A DNA stretch of 64,000 bases, from the NCBI GenBank assembly GCA_965230335.1, contig CBDDKS010000006.1, positions 2,728,001-2,792,000 of the forward strand, in the 5' to 3' direction. Below, in pieces: positions 27,753 through 36,246 of this stretch (position 1 is its first letter; every line of letters starts with the position of its first letter). The DNA comes from CBDDKS01 sp965230335 (GTDB lineage: Bacteria; Pseudomonadota; Gammaproteobacteria; Enterobacterales; Kangiellaceae). The translations under genes were made by a program, and so were the position numbers. The notes under the pieces are model-generated. The model saw nothing but the letters and a program-made list of their open reading frames with translations, was not told the DNA's origin and made no database searches.

Positions 27753-28346
27753 TTATGCTGGTTCATATGCTTTTAAAGCAGCAATGTGATGTAACAATTT
27801 TTTGGTAATTTGAGTCACTTTATTCGCTTGCTTTTCATTATCTAATTGTCCTTCTTCAGTGAATGCTTCATGGGCTTTTCCAATGGCGATTTGATCAGGA
27901 ATCACATGCACACCAATATTATTTAATAATGCTCTTAATTGAGTCAGGCCCCTTAATCCACCCAGAGCACCAGGTGAAGCAGAAAGAATGGCAGCCTGTT
28001 TATTTTGAAAACTTTGTAAAATACTTTCTCCTTCAGCCTGCCGGGAGCACCAGTCTATCATGTTTTTGAGTGCGGCAGAAAAAGAACCATTGTACTCCGG
28101 AGAACAAATGATAAAACCGTCACAGGTGTTCATCTTTTGTTTTAAAGTTAAAGCATTGGCATGAATACCGTCACTGTCTTCATTATCCTGATTGAATAAC
28201 GGTAGTGGATAGTCATTGAGCTCAATCGTTTGTACTTCTGTGCCTTCCTGCTCCAGTATTTTTGTTACAAATCTGGCCAATTGTGTGTTAAAAGACTGCT
28301 GTCTTAAGCTGCCAGAAAAAACCATAATGTTGGGTGATGGGTTCAT
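27753..28346 (-). CDS. NADPH-dependent FMN reductase family protein
   Basis: A 197-residue flavodoxin-like protein. The FMN phosphate loop is FSGSLRQQSFNTQLA, and the second flavin site is CSPEYNGSFSAALKNMIDWCSR. Both match the NADPH-dependent FMN reductase/chromate reductase family (ChrR, YieF, ArsH-like). It probably reduces quinones, azo compounds or metals using NAD(P)H. The native substrate cannot be told. It lies about 75 bp downstream of asnS in the same direction. Confidence 0.92.
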   Translation of the reverse strand: MNPSPNIMVFSGSLRQQSFNTQLARFVTKILEQEGTEVQTIELNDYPLPLFNQDNEDSDGIHANALTLKQKMNTCDGFIICSPEYNGSFSAALKNMIDWCSRQAEGESILQSFQNKQAAILSASPGALGGLRGLTQLRALLNNIGVHVIPDQIAIGKAHEAFTEEGQLDNEKQANKVTQITKKLLHHIAALKAYEPA

Positions 28347-28422
28347 GATAATTGCCTCAAAAGAAAATAAGTATCATTGAATGGATTCATAAGTATTAAG
28401 AATAATGTGGCAGACATTTCTA

Positions 28423-29826
28423 TTAAAAATCGACATGACCTGGCCAACGAGGAAAAGGAATGACATCCCGAATATTGTTAATGCCTGTTGCATAAGCGAC
28501 TGCACGATCAAATCCTAAGCCGAAACCTGCATGGGGTACCGTACCATAACGTCTTAAGTCACGATACCACCAGTAATGTTCTTTAGGCAGTTTCATTTCA
28601 TCAATGCGTTTATCCAGCATATCGAGACGCTCTTCACGCTGACTACCGCCAATCAATTCTCCCATGCCCGGTACCAGAACATCCATGGCCGCCACGGTTC
28701 TATCGTCATCATTCAGTCGCATATAGAATGCTTTGATATCTTTAGGGTAGTTTTGTAGTATCACAGGTCGACCAACATGAGTTTCGGCCAGATAGCGCTC
28801 ATGTTCTGATTGTAAATCTGTGCCCCAGGCGACAGGAAATTCAAAAGAAGTTTTTGCATTTTGCAGGATGTCTATGGCATCAGTGTAGTCCATTCGCTCA
28901 AAAGGCTCATCAATAATACTTTCAAGGCGTTGAATACATTGCTTTTGTTCATCAACAAAGTTATTAAAAAACGCCATATCATCTTCATGTTTGTCGAGTA
29001 AATCTTTAAATATGGCTTTTAGCATCTGTTCTGCTAGATCGGCATTGTCATTTAAATCTGCAAAAGCAACTTCGGGCTCTACCATCCAAAATTCTGCCAG
29101 ATGTCGACTGGTATTGGAGTTTTCTGCACGAAAGGTTGGGCCAAACGTATAGACTTTAGACATTGCCAGACAATAGGATTCTACATTGAGTTGCCCTGAT
29201 ACAGTTAAAAAGGTTTCCTCGCCAAAAAAATCCTGGGAAAAGTCAATTTGTTGATTGTCGTTACGGGGCAGGTTGGATAAATCCAGTGTACTGACTCGAA
29301 ACATTTCCCCGGCACCTTCACAATCTGAAGCCGTTAAAATGGGGGTATGAATCCAGTGAAAACCCTGCTCATAGAGAAAGTGATGAATACTTTGTGCCAG
29401 ACAATTTCTGACGCGTGATACAGCACCAATTAAATTGGTTCTGGGACGTAAATGGGCATTTTCACGTAAAAATTCACGAGTGTGTCGTTTGGGCTGCATA
29501 GGGTAGGTGGAAGGATCATCAACCCATCCTAAAATATCAATGCTTTCAGCTTGTAGCTCGCAACTTTGTCCCTTTCCGGGGGATGCCACTAATTGACCTT
29601 CAACAACAATAGAACATCCCGTGGTTAATTTTTCGATATCGTGATAATTGGAAAGATTCTCATTTGCAATGACCTGAAGACTGTCAAAACAGGAGCCATC
29701 GTGTAAATTAATAAAAGAAAACCCGCCTTTTGAGGTTTTTTGTGTTCTTACCCAGCCTTTAACGGTCACTTTTTCATTTTTGATCGAGCATTCCTTAAGA
29801 ATATGAGCAATGCTAACAGCAGACAT
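28423..29826 (-). CDS. asnS: Asparagine--tRNA ligase
   Basis: 467 residues with an N-terminal OB-fold anticodon-binding domain (VTVKGWVRTQKTSKGGFSF) and a class II catalytic core. Motif 2 is FRAENSNTSRHLAEFWMVEPE and motif 3 is GFGLGFDRAVAYATG. The frame extends to a TTG at 29838, but ggag falls inside that extension, directly before the ATG at 29826, so I take that ATG. It charges tRNA-Asn with asparagine, so the organism need not rely solely on transamidation for Asn-tRNA. Confidence 0.97.
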   Translation of the reverse strand: MSAVSIAHILKECSIKNEKVTVKGWVRTQKTSKGGFSFINLHDGSCFDSLQVIANENLSNYHDIEKLTTGCSIVVEGQLVASPGKGQSCELQAESIDILGWVDDPSTYPMQPKRHTREFLRENAHLRPRTNLIGAVSRVRNCLAQSIHHFLYEQGFHWIHTPILTASDCEGAGEMFRVSTLDLSNLPRNDNQQIDFSQDFFGEETFLTVSGQLNVESYCLAMSKVYTFGPTFRAENSNTSRHLAEFWMVEPEVAFADLNDNADLAEQMLKAIFKDLLDKHEDDMAFFNNFVDEQKQCIQRLESIIDEPFERMDYTDAIDILQNAKTSFEFPVAWGTDLQSEHERYLAETHVGRPVILQNYPKDIKAFYMRLNDDDRTVAAMDVLVPGMGELIGGSQREERLDMLDKRIDEMKLPKEHYWWYRDLRRYGTVPHAGFGLGFDRAVAYATGINNIRDVIPFPRWPGHVDF

Positions 29827-30107
29827 TTTATTCTCCAATTATTTGATTCTAAAGATAATTTATAAATGGTGTAGATTAACAAGTTATCAAGTATATTTAA
29901 AGAAAATTTACTGATGATGATGTCGGTGAAATAAAGGCGCTATGCTACCTTGCGAAACCTGATGAATCCACCATTTTTTAGCGAATAGTCTATACTTATA
30001 AAGTTACCCTTAACAAAAGAGGGGTAAGTATTTGGTAGACACGATTTTTTTTCAGAAACTGTTAAATCATCGAATTCTTTGGCAAATAATGAAGAGGAAC
30101 AGGTGTT

Positions 30108-31886
30108 ATGGGTTTGTCCAATCATCAAGGGCAACAACATATTTCGTCGGCATTACAAGTTGCTTTTAATCAAATACGTGAAGGCGTTGTAATCGCAGAT
30201 TTATCCGGGCAAGTCTGTTTTATGAACCGTGTTGCTCAGGAATTATTGGGGCATGAAGCTCAAACCAAGGTAGACACCTCTATTTCTTTAAATGAACTAC
30301 TGACTTTTGTGAATCAAGATACGGGTGTAGTGGTTAGACCAACTATGGATGAGCTATTGTCTCCTCACTATATTGAATTACTTGAAGAGCAAACCTACAT
30401 GCGACGTTTGCCTGATTATGACTTCCCTTTTGTGATGGAAGCTGTGGTTTCCAAAGTTGCCATGGAAGATGACAATCAAGATGTACCCAAGCTAGTGACT
30501 TTGACGTTTAAGGATGACAGTCAACGTATTGCTTTGTTAGCGTCGGTAAAGTTTCATCGCAAGTGTGATGGGTTAACTGGTCTGGCAAATCGCTTCGAAT
30601 TTGAACATCAACTACAGGAATACATTCAAGATGCAAAGGTGAATCATCGTACACATTGTGTGTGTTTAACCAATATTGATCAAATGAAATTGATTAATGA
30701 TTCAGTGGGACATGTTGCTGGAGATGAGTTGATTCGACAAGTGGCCAGTCGTTTAAAAAACAGCATTCGTTCCAATGATATTCTGGCTCGACTGGGAGGA
30801 GATGAATTTGCTTTACTCTTGTGGAAGGTGGATGTAAAAACAGCGTCAGAAATTGTTGATAAATTCAGACAGTCTATTTCTGATTTTCAATTTAGCTGGG
30901 ATGATAAAAACTTTGTCATTTCTGCAAGTTTTGGTCTGGTTTCCATTGATAGTCGAACTGACTCCTGGGTGTCTGTATTAAGTCAGGCTGATTCAGCTTG
31001 TCAACAGGCCAAATTAGATGGTCGCAATCAAGTTAAGGTGTATTGTGAACAGGACAGTCAGTTATTAATGTATCGCAGTCAGGTTGAATGGGTCTCTAAA
31101 CTAGCGACTGCTATACAGGACGAAAGGTTTGAGCTTTTTCAACAAAAGGTTATTGGTTTAGGTAATTACGAAAATGAAAGTCATTATGAGTTTTTAATTC
31201 GATTACGGGAAGTCGATGGCAGTATTATTTCACCGGCTTTATTTTTGCCTGCGGCAGAACGTTATAGTCTGGCAACCATTATTGATAGATGGGTCATTCG
31301 TTCGGCTTTTACCTGGTTATCCGGTAATTCACATTTACCTATCAAGCATATTAATATTAATTTATCAGGTTTAAGTATTGTACAAAAGGAATTTTTTACG
31401 TATCTAATGGATTTATTTAAAAAGTATCAGGTGCCTCCTGAAAAAGTGTGTTTTGAAATTACAGAAACAGCTGCCATTGAAAACTTTAACAAGGCCAGAG
31501 AGTTTATTGCTCGTGTGAAGAGTCTGGGGTGTTATATCGCTTTGGATGATTTTGGTTCAGGTATGTGTTCTTTTGCTTATTTAAAAAATCTACCGGTAGA
31601 TTACGTAAAAATCGATGGAGAATTTGTTAAAGGATTAGGTGATGATGAAGTCAGTTACACTATGGTAAAATCCATTAATGATATTGCTCATGTGATGGGA
31701 TTAAAAACAATAGCAGAATTTGTTGAAAATAAAGCAATAGAGGATGTTTTGGAAACTATAGGCGTAGATTATGCTCAAGGGTATGGCATACAAAAACCGA
31801 TACCGTTAAGTAAGCTGGCGCCTTATCCAGCACAAATGAATCAACGTGATGAAAAAATGATATCAACAACGGTGGTTAAAACTTAA
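30108..31886 (+). CDS. PAS-GGDEF-EAL cyclic di-GMP enzyme
   Basis: A 592-residue protein without visible membrane segments. Residues 10-120 look like a PAS sensor (FNQIREGVVIADLSGQVCFM). The GGDEF domain holds an intact active site GGDEF (230-234) and an inhibitory RxxD (R221-D224). The EAL domain has EFL in place of EAL (Glu361 kept), NINLSG, CFEITET, LDDFGSG and YVKIDGEF, so all metal ligands I can check are present. It could make and break c-di-GMP. Two PilZ proteins follow (26 bp after this gene, then 11 bp), implying that it both sets and uses the signal locally. Which activity dominates cannot be read from sequence. Confidence 0.93.
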   Translation: MGLSNHQGQQHISSALQVAFNQIREGVVIADLSGQVCFMNRVAQELLGHEAQTKVDTSISLNELLTFVNQDTGVVVRPTMDELLSPHYIELLEEQTYMRRLPDYDFPFVMEAVVSKVAMEDDNQDVPKLVTLTFKDDSQRIALLASVKFHRKCDGLTGLANRFEFEHQLQEYIQDAKVNHRTHCVCLTNIDQMKLINDSVGHVAGDELIRQVASRLKNSIRSNDILARLGGDEFALLLWKVDVKTASEIVDKFRQSISDFQFSWDDKNFVISASFGLVSIDSRTDSWVSVLSQADSACQQAKLDGRNQVKVYCEQDSQLLMYRSQVEWVSKLATAIQDERFELFQQKVIGLGNYENESHYEFLIRLREVDGSIISPALFLPAAERYSLATIIDRWVIRSAFTWLSGNSHLPIKHININLSGLSIVQKEFFTYLMDLFKKYQVPPEKVCFEITETAAIENFNKAREFIARVKSLGCYIALDDFGSGMCSFAYLKNLPVDYVKIDGEFVKGLGDDEVSYTMVKSINDIAHVMGLKTIAEFVENKAIEDVLETIGVDYAQGYGIQKPIPLSKLAPYPAQMNQRDEKMISTTVVKT

Positions 31887-31911
31887 ACAATACATAAAAT
31901 GATGACTTATC

Positions 31912-32295
31912 ATGTCAAAAACCTCTTTAAAACTTGTAACAGAAAATAAACGTAGTGAAGAACGTGTAATGCTTGATCACAATGAATGTTGTGTTCAGTA
32001 TCAATTCATCAATTTGGCAGGGAAAAAAGTTGAACAGGTAAGTCAGGCGAAAGATGTTTCTTTATCAGGGATTAAAATGTTATGCTATGAAGCTATTTCA
32101 ATTAATCAGACATTAAATATAAAAGTTGCTATGCCAGGAAAGCAAGATCTCTGCCGATTGTTTGCTGAGGTTCGCTGGTGCCTGGTCCATGAAGATATGA
32201 ATGCTTATTTAATTGGGTTAAAATTAATTCGTTCGCTGAGTTTAGACTGGCCAATGTGGAACCAATTTATTAATACTGAGCATTTTAAAATTTAA
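31912..32295 (+). CDS. PilZ-domain protein 1
   Basis: A 127-residue protein with the two c-di-GMP-binding elements of PilZ: an Arg-rich RSEERV near residue 15 and DVSLSGIKM near residue 48. A later EVRWC strand is also typical. There is no further domain, so it is a stand-alone receptor that probably acts by contacting a partner. It follows the GGDEF-EAL gene by 26 bp and shares its organisation with the next PilZ gene, suggesting a duplication that has since diverged. Confidence 0.85.
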   Translation: MSKTSLKLVTENKRSEERVMLDHNECCVQYQFINLAGKKVEQVSQAKDVSLSGIKMLCYEAISINQTLNIKVAMPGKQDLCRLFAEVRWCLVHEDMNAYLIGLKLIRSLSLDWPMWNQFINTEHFKI

Positions 32296-32305
32296 GGAGC
32301 ATATA

Positions 32306-32674
32306 ATGAATAATGATTCAAGAAAACAAACAAGAATACCAAGAGAAGAAAGTGTCTTTATAGAAATTTTTTTAGGTGAACAAAAAGTGAGCGATTTAAT
32401 TGCTCAATGTCCTACCAAAGATGTTTCCGAAAGTGGTTTAAAAGTACAGTCCAGTTATAAACTGGATGTTACAGAAATTATTGATTTACAAATAGAATTT
32501 GTAACATCATCCCTTAAGTTTTATTTAAAGGGAGAGGTCAGGTGGTGTAATGAAATCGATGTTTCTCCCAAGAGTTATTATTGTGGTTTTGAACTGGTTG
32601 ATGATGACACGACTGATATTGTAAAGTGGCGGGCATTGTTTGATGCCAACGATCAATTGGTTTTACCCAATTAA
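32306..32674 (+). CDS. PilZ-domain protein 2
   Basis: A 122-residue protein starting behind a strong ggag site. RKQTRIPR at residues 6-13 and DVSESGLKV at about residue 46 are the PilZ ligand motifs; GEVRWC matches the preceding protein. It is the third gene of the c-di-GMP cassette, 11 bp after PilZ 1. Together they give this locus two separate readers of the same second messenger. The targets are not shown. Confidence 0.87.
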   Translation: MNNDSRKQTRIPREESVFIEIFLGEQKVSDLIAQCPTKDVSESGLKVQSSYKLDVTEIIDLQIEFVTSSLKFYLKGEVRWCNEIDVSPKSYYCGFELVDDDTTDIVKWRALFDANDQLVLPN

Positions 32675-32686
32675 GGAGACAAAGAA

Positions 32687-33028
32687 ATGAAAGGGGTTGT
32701 TTTTTTGCTCGTAGTGATGATATTAATGGTTGGACGAGGTATTTGGGTGGAAGGAAAATATCCTGGGCAATGGAAGCGTGTCATTAAAAATTATCATGAT
32801 TCAGAATCTGTGGGTAAGTTATTTACGGATATTGGTCATAGTTTGACGGGACGAAAAATAAGACCTGTTGCCATGTCGGCTCAAGATGAAAATTCTTATG
32901 TTTATCGTTGGGTGGATGCGAATGGAGAAGTCCATATTACGGAAACAGAACCTGATGTAGAGCATTTTGAAAAAATTCGTTTGGGTGATATGGAGTTTGA
33001 TATTAGAGAGTCATTACCACCGAACTAA
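32687..33028 (+). CDS. Membrane-anchored DUF4124-like protein
   Basis: A 113-residue protein with an N-terminal hydrophobic segment (VVFLLVVMILMVG). The C-terminal half has YVYRWVDANGEVHITE, the hallmark of DUF4124 domains found in many periplasmic proteins of gammaproteobacteria. It has a good ggag ribosome site and lies 12 bp after PilZ 2, so it is probably co-transcribed with the c-di-GMP cassette. Function is unknown; attachment to the outer face of the inner membrane is likely. Confidence 0.75.
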   Translation: MKGVVFLLVVMILMVGRGIWVEGKYPGQWKRVIKNYHDSESVGKLFTDIGHSLTGRKIRPVAMSAQDENSYVYRWVDANGEVHITETEPDVEHFEKIRLGDMEFDIRESLPPN

Positions 33029-33044
33029 AAAGTAACAGCTGGTA

Positions 33045-33344
33045 TCAATAAATATTAAATACACTATCCAATCTGGCTAAACGTAGTTCTTTTAAGGCTG
33101 CTTTGCTTAAATCTTTTAAACCAAACTCGACTTTCTTTTTTTGGGATTCTTGTAACGCATCAACAAGACTGGCAACACCGGAAGAATCAAGATAATCAAC
33201 CCCCGACATATCAATCACGACTTTTTTACCTTTTTCTATGGAATCCATCATTAATTGTTTCGCATGAGGGGATTGCGAGAGATCAACCTGACCATCTAAA
33301 AATACAATGGTTTCTTGATGATTCTGGGATACATAGTAGTTCAT
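33045..33344 (-). CDS. STAS-domain anti-sigma factor antagonist-like protein
   Basis: A 99-residue single STAS domain. VVIDMSGVDYLDSSGVASLVDAL contains the DSSG motif whose Ser is phosphorylated in SpoIIAA/RsbV-type antagonists. No partner kinase or PP2C phosphatase is adjacent. It converges on the c-di-GMP cassette with 16 bp between the stop codons. It could also be the MlaB-like type, but the DSSG context favours a regulatory switch. Confidence 0.85.
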   Translation of the reverse strand: MNYYVSQNHQETIVFLDGQVDLSQSPHAKQLMMDSIEKGKKVVIDMSGVDYLDSSGVASLVDALQESQKKKVEFGLKDLSKAALKELRLARLDSVFNIY

Positions 33345-33534
33345 TTTGTCCCCCTTTTTTTAATAGAATGAAGAAGTTAAAACTATTTGATCATGTGAAT
33401 TATGAATAGTCTTAATGGATGAACCATAGGGATTATTATGTAAATTAAACATGAATGCAATCACTTCCTGGATATTTCTTGATATTGATCAGTAAAAGTG
33501 AAAGGTCATTTTTATGGATAAAAAGTAACGAAAA

Positions 33535-33990
33535 TCACCTATTGTTTTGATGACTCATCAATAGTTTATCCAATTGATTGGCAAAAAGTCGTCTATCTTG
33601 TTGATTTAAAGATGCCGGACCTGATGAGTGCATACCGCTGGCTCGCATGGTTTCCATAAAATCTCTCATATTTAAACGAGCCTTGATATTCTCAGAGGTA
33701 AATAATAAACCTCTAAAGCTCAGAGCAATACCCGAACGTTCAATGACTTCGGATGCCAATGGAATATCCTGGGTGATAACCAGATCACCGGGTGACAGGT
33801 GTTGTAAGATTTTTTTGTCGGCTTCATCGGGTTCAACAGTCACTTGTTGTTGACGAATGTAAGGTGATTCAGGAATAGCATGAAATTGATTGGAAACAAG
33901 AGTGACCTGAATTTTTAGTCTTTGTGCTGCACGATAGATAATATCTTTAATCACTTTAGGGCAGGCATCAGCATCAACCCAAATATTCAT
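33535..33990 (-). CDS. YaiI/YqxD family protein (UPF0178, DUF188)
   Basis: A 151-residue protein with the family signatures MNIWVDADACPKVIKDIIYRAA, VEPDEADKKI, GDLVITQDIPLA and FMETMRASG. The fold resembles PIN-like nucleases, with Asp residues that could bind metal. The cellular role is not established. Its ATG overlaps the stop of the upstream L,D-transpeptidase gene as ATGA, so translation is likely coupled. Confidence 0.93.
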   Translation of the reverse strand: MNIWVDADACPKVIKDIIYRAAQRLKIQVTLVSNQFHAIPESPYIRQQQVTVEPDEADKKILQHLSPGDLVITQDIPLASEVIERSGIALSFRGLLFTSENIKARLNMRDFMETMRASGMHSSGPASLNQQDRRLFANQLDKLLMSHQNNR

Positions 33991-34733
33991 TGGACTATGC
34001 TCCGCTTATGGCGATAAAAAACATAACGTTTGTTTTTTACAACAACCTTCGGGGGATGTCGATGTTGTTCAAAATAATCGTAACCTTCTTTCAGGTTTTG
34101 CCAAAATTGATACCACTGTGCTGTTTTATAAATCTGTAAATTTTTTTCTGATAATTGAAAAGGAAAAATATGTACGTGAATAAAATCTTGTCCAGAAGAT
34201 AATGCAGCAGTGGATAAAGCAAAAATTTCATTCATGGCAGCATCGGTCATAGCGTAGCAGCCAATAGAGACACAATTACCATGTATCATCAGATAACTGC
34301 CTGTTCGTTGATGAATACGATCATATTGATTTGGATAACCCAGATTCATTGATAGATGAAATGAGCTGTTTGGATTGAGTTGTCTCGGTTTAATAAAATA
34401 AAAACCTTCAGGAGCTTGTCTGTCTCCTTCTTTGAGTTTGGGGCCAAGTTTGCCAGAAAATGCACAGATGGGGTAAGTTTTAAATAATGCAAATGAACCT
34501 TCTTTTTTTTGTACCCAAACCTCTAATTGCGCCGGAGTTTTAAATATTCGAAAAAAAACAGGTGCACCATAATTCAGATTTTTTTTGGCTAGCTCTGTCT
34601 TTAAATGAGCTTCTACAGAAGTAATTGCTTTTTTTGAACGGGCACTACTTGGAATAGTTTGGGAGACAAGATGATTGGATAACAATAAAATTAGTACAAA
34701 AAGTAAAAACCATGGGTATTGTATCGGCGACAT
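33987..34733 (-). CDS. YafK-type murein L,D-transpeptidase family protein
   Basis: A 248-residue protein with an N-terminal signal or anchor segment. The YkuD catalytic motif reads YLMIHGNCVSIGCYAMTD: His, Ser-x-Gly-Cys with the nucleophilic Cys. The layout matches the YafK/DpaA branch, whose E. coli member releases Braun lipoprotein from peptidoglycan rather than cross-linking it. It acts in the periplasm. It lies between lpxH and yaiI, overlapping the latter by 4 bp. Confidence 0.88.
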   Translation of the reverse strand: MSPIQYPWFLLFVLILLLSNHLVSQTIPSSARSKKAITSVEAHLKTELAKKNLNYGAPVFFRIFKTPAQLEVWVQKKEGSFALFKTYPICAFSGKLGPKLKEGDRQAPEGFYFIKPRQLNPNSSFHLSMNLGYPNQYDRIHQRTGSYLMIHGNCVSIGCYAMTDAAMNEIFALSTAALSSGQDFIHVHIFPFQLSEKNLQIYKTAQWYQFWQNLKEGYDYFEQHRHPPKVVVKNKRYVFYRHKRSIVQ

Positions 34734-34765
34734 TATCAGACCATGTGGTATGAAAGTAAGTTTTT

Positions 34766-35509
34766 TCAGACGATTTGATTATCAATCGTTTTATGATGTA
34801 AGTCAAAATAAAACATCGTAAAATCGGTATCCTTTAATTCAAGAAAGTTGCCTTTAGAATGCCAGTCACTGAGCACCCAACGTACACAATGATGATTGTG
34901 CTGGTGCTTTGCTGGTCGGTGTGTGTGTCCGTGAATTATGATTTGTGTGTTGAAGGTTTCAAAAGCCTTGTCGATTTCATGTAAATTGACATCTAAAATA
35001 TCTTCCTGTTTTTCTTTAGAGGCTGTTTGACTTTGTTGACGATAACTTTCTGCCTGTACACGTCTTTCTTCAAGAGACAGACTGAGAAAAGCATTTTTCC
35101 AATCGGCGCTACGTACCTGATGACGAAAATCCATATAGGCTTTATCATGGGTACAGAAACTGTCACCGTGACATAATAAGATGGACGATGATTGACAAGT
35201 TTGTACGAAATACTCGGGTAATAATTGCATACCTATTATTTCGGCATAATGGGTACCTAATAAAAAATCCCGATTGCCATGACAAAAGTAGATGGGTATC
35301 TGCTTAGAGGTAACCGTTTGTATTTGTTGAGTAATCGGTTGTAACCACTCAGAATCATCATCGTCACCTATCCAAACATTAAATAAATCCCCCAGAATAT
35401 ACAGCTCATCAATAAGGTGAATATGATTTTGGAGATAATGTAAAAATAATTGTGTAATACTTGGATTTTCTGCAGATAAATGGATATCAGAAATAAAATG
35501 TCGAATCAT
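34766..35509 (-). CDS. lpxH: UDP-2,3-diacylglucosamine diphosphatase
   Basis: A 247-residue calcineurin-like phosphoesterase of the lipid A pathway. The metal ligands are in ISDIHLS, GDLFNVWIGDDD, CHGNRDFLLG, LLCHGDS and IIHGHTHRPA. It hydrolyses UDP-2,3-diacyl-glucosamine to lipid X at the inner membrane. It follows ppiB by 8 bp, an arrangement seen in many gammaproteobacteria. Confidence 0.97.
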   Translation of the reverse strand: MIRHFISDIHLSAENPSITQLFLHYLQNHIHLIDELYILGDLFNVWIGDDDDSEWLQPITQQIQTVTSKQIPIYFCHGNRDFLLGTHYAEIIGMQLLPEYFVQTCQSSSILLCHGDSFCTHDKAYMDFRHQVRSADWKNAFLSLSLEERRVQAESYRQQSQTASKEKQEDILDVNLHEIDKAFETFNTQIIIHGHTHRPAKHQHNHHCVRWVLSDWHSKGNFLELKDTDFTMFYFDLHHKTIDNQIV

Positions 35510-35517
35510 AGGGGTAT

Positions 35518-36021
35518 TCAGTCAGTTGAATCAGTAATTTTGATTTGATGAATAACGACATCATTAATAGGCACATTTTGATGACCTGCTTGTGAGCCTG
35601 TTTCAACTTGTTTGATATTATCAACAACCTCCATACCATCAACGACTTTTGCAAAAACACAATAGCCCCAACCTTCGGATGTTTTTTCAGTATGATCAAG
35701 AAAGTGATTATCTTTGACATTGATAAAGAATTGAGAAGAAGCAGAATGAGGGTTGGCGGTTCTTGCCATAGCAACCGTTCCCATGTGATTTTTCAAACCG
35801 TTATCCGCTTCATTTTCTAGGAGAATATCGCAGGACTTATGCAGCATATCAGGTGTAAATCCACCACCCTGAATCATGAACCCGTCAATGACTCTATGGA
35901 ATAATGTGTTTTCATAAAAGCCTGAATGTATCAATTCAATAAAGTTTTGACAGGTTTTAGGGGCTTCTTTTGAAAATAAACTTAGGGAGATATCGCCCAG
36001 ATTTGTACAAATAGTGATCAT
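35518..36021 (-). CDS. ppiB: Peptidyl-prolyl cis-trans isomerase B (cyclophilin)
   Basis: A 167-residue cytoplasmic cyclophilin. It has FHRVIDGFMIQGGGF with the catalytic Arg, GTVAMARTANPHSASSQFF and the Trp-containing GWGYCVFAKVVDGMEVV. The frame extends to a TTG at 36033, but the ATG at 36021 with gga 8 bases upstream is the better start. It is divergent from cysS, as in many relatives. Confidence 0.97.
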   Translation of the reverse strand: MITICTNLGDISLSLFSKEAPKTCQNFIELIHSGFYENTLFHRVIDGFMIQGGGFTPDMLHKSCDILLENEADNGLKNHMGTVAMARTANPHSASSQFFINVKDNHFLDHTEKTSEGWGYCVFAKVVDGMEVVDNIKQVETGSQAGHQNVPINDVVIHQIKITDSTD

Positions 36022-36128
36022 ATGGAATTCCAAGTTGAAAAGGTTGTCGTACTAAAATAGAGTAGGTTCTGTAAAATTTTATCCTGTTTATTTAAAATGG
36101 TCTACGAAAAAAATTATGCAGGGAATCA

Positions 36129-36157
36129 TTAGTTTTTTTCAAAAGAAACAGTATAAT
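36129..36157 (+). promoter_or_regulatory. Possible cysS promoter
   Basis: A perfect TATAAT at 36152-36157 with a weak TTAGTT 17 bp upstream, 90 bp before the cysS start codon. The -35 is poor, so this is tentative. Confidence 0.3.
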
Positions 36158-36246
36158 TGTCGGCTTTAATGCTTTTGGTGTTTTTCGAACAATGAAGCAA
36201 AAGCAAATATAGTGAGTAAAATAAAGAGATTGTAAAAGAGACTGTC

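Noticed and set aside
30003..30027. gttaccc/gggtaa inverted repeat upstream of the GGDEF-EAL gene
   Set aside because: The stem is short, there is no T-run or known operator match, and it is too weak to call.
36116..36169. 17-codon frame before cysS as a leader peptide
   Set aside because: It has a single Cys codon, no attenuator-like stems and no good ribosome site.
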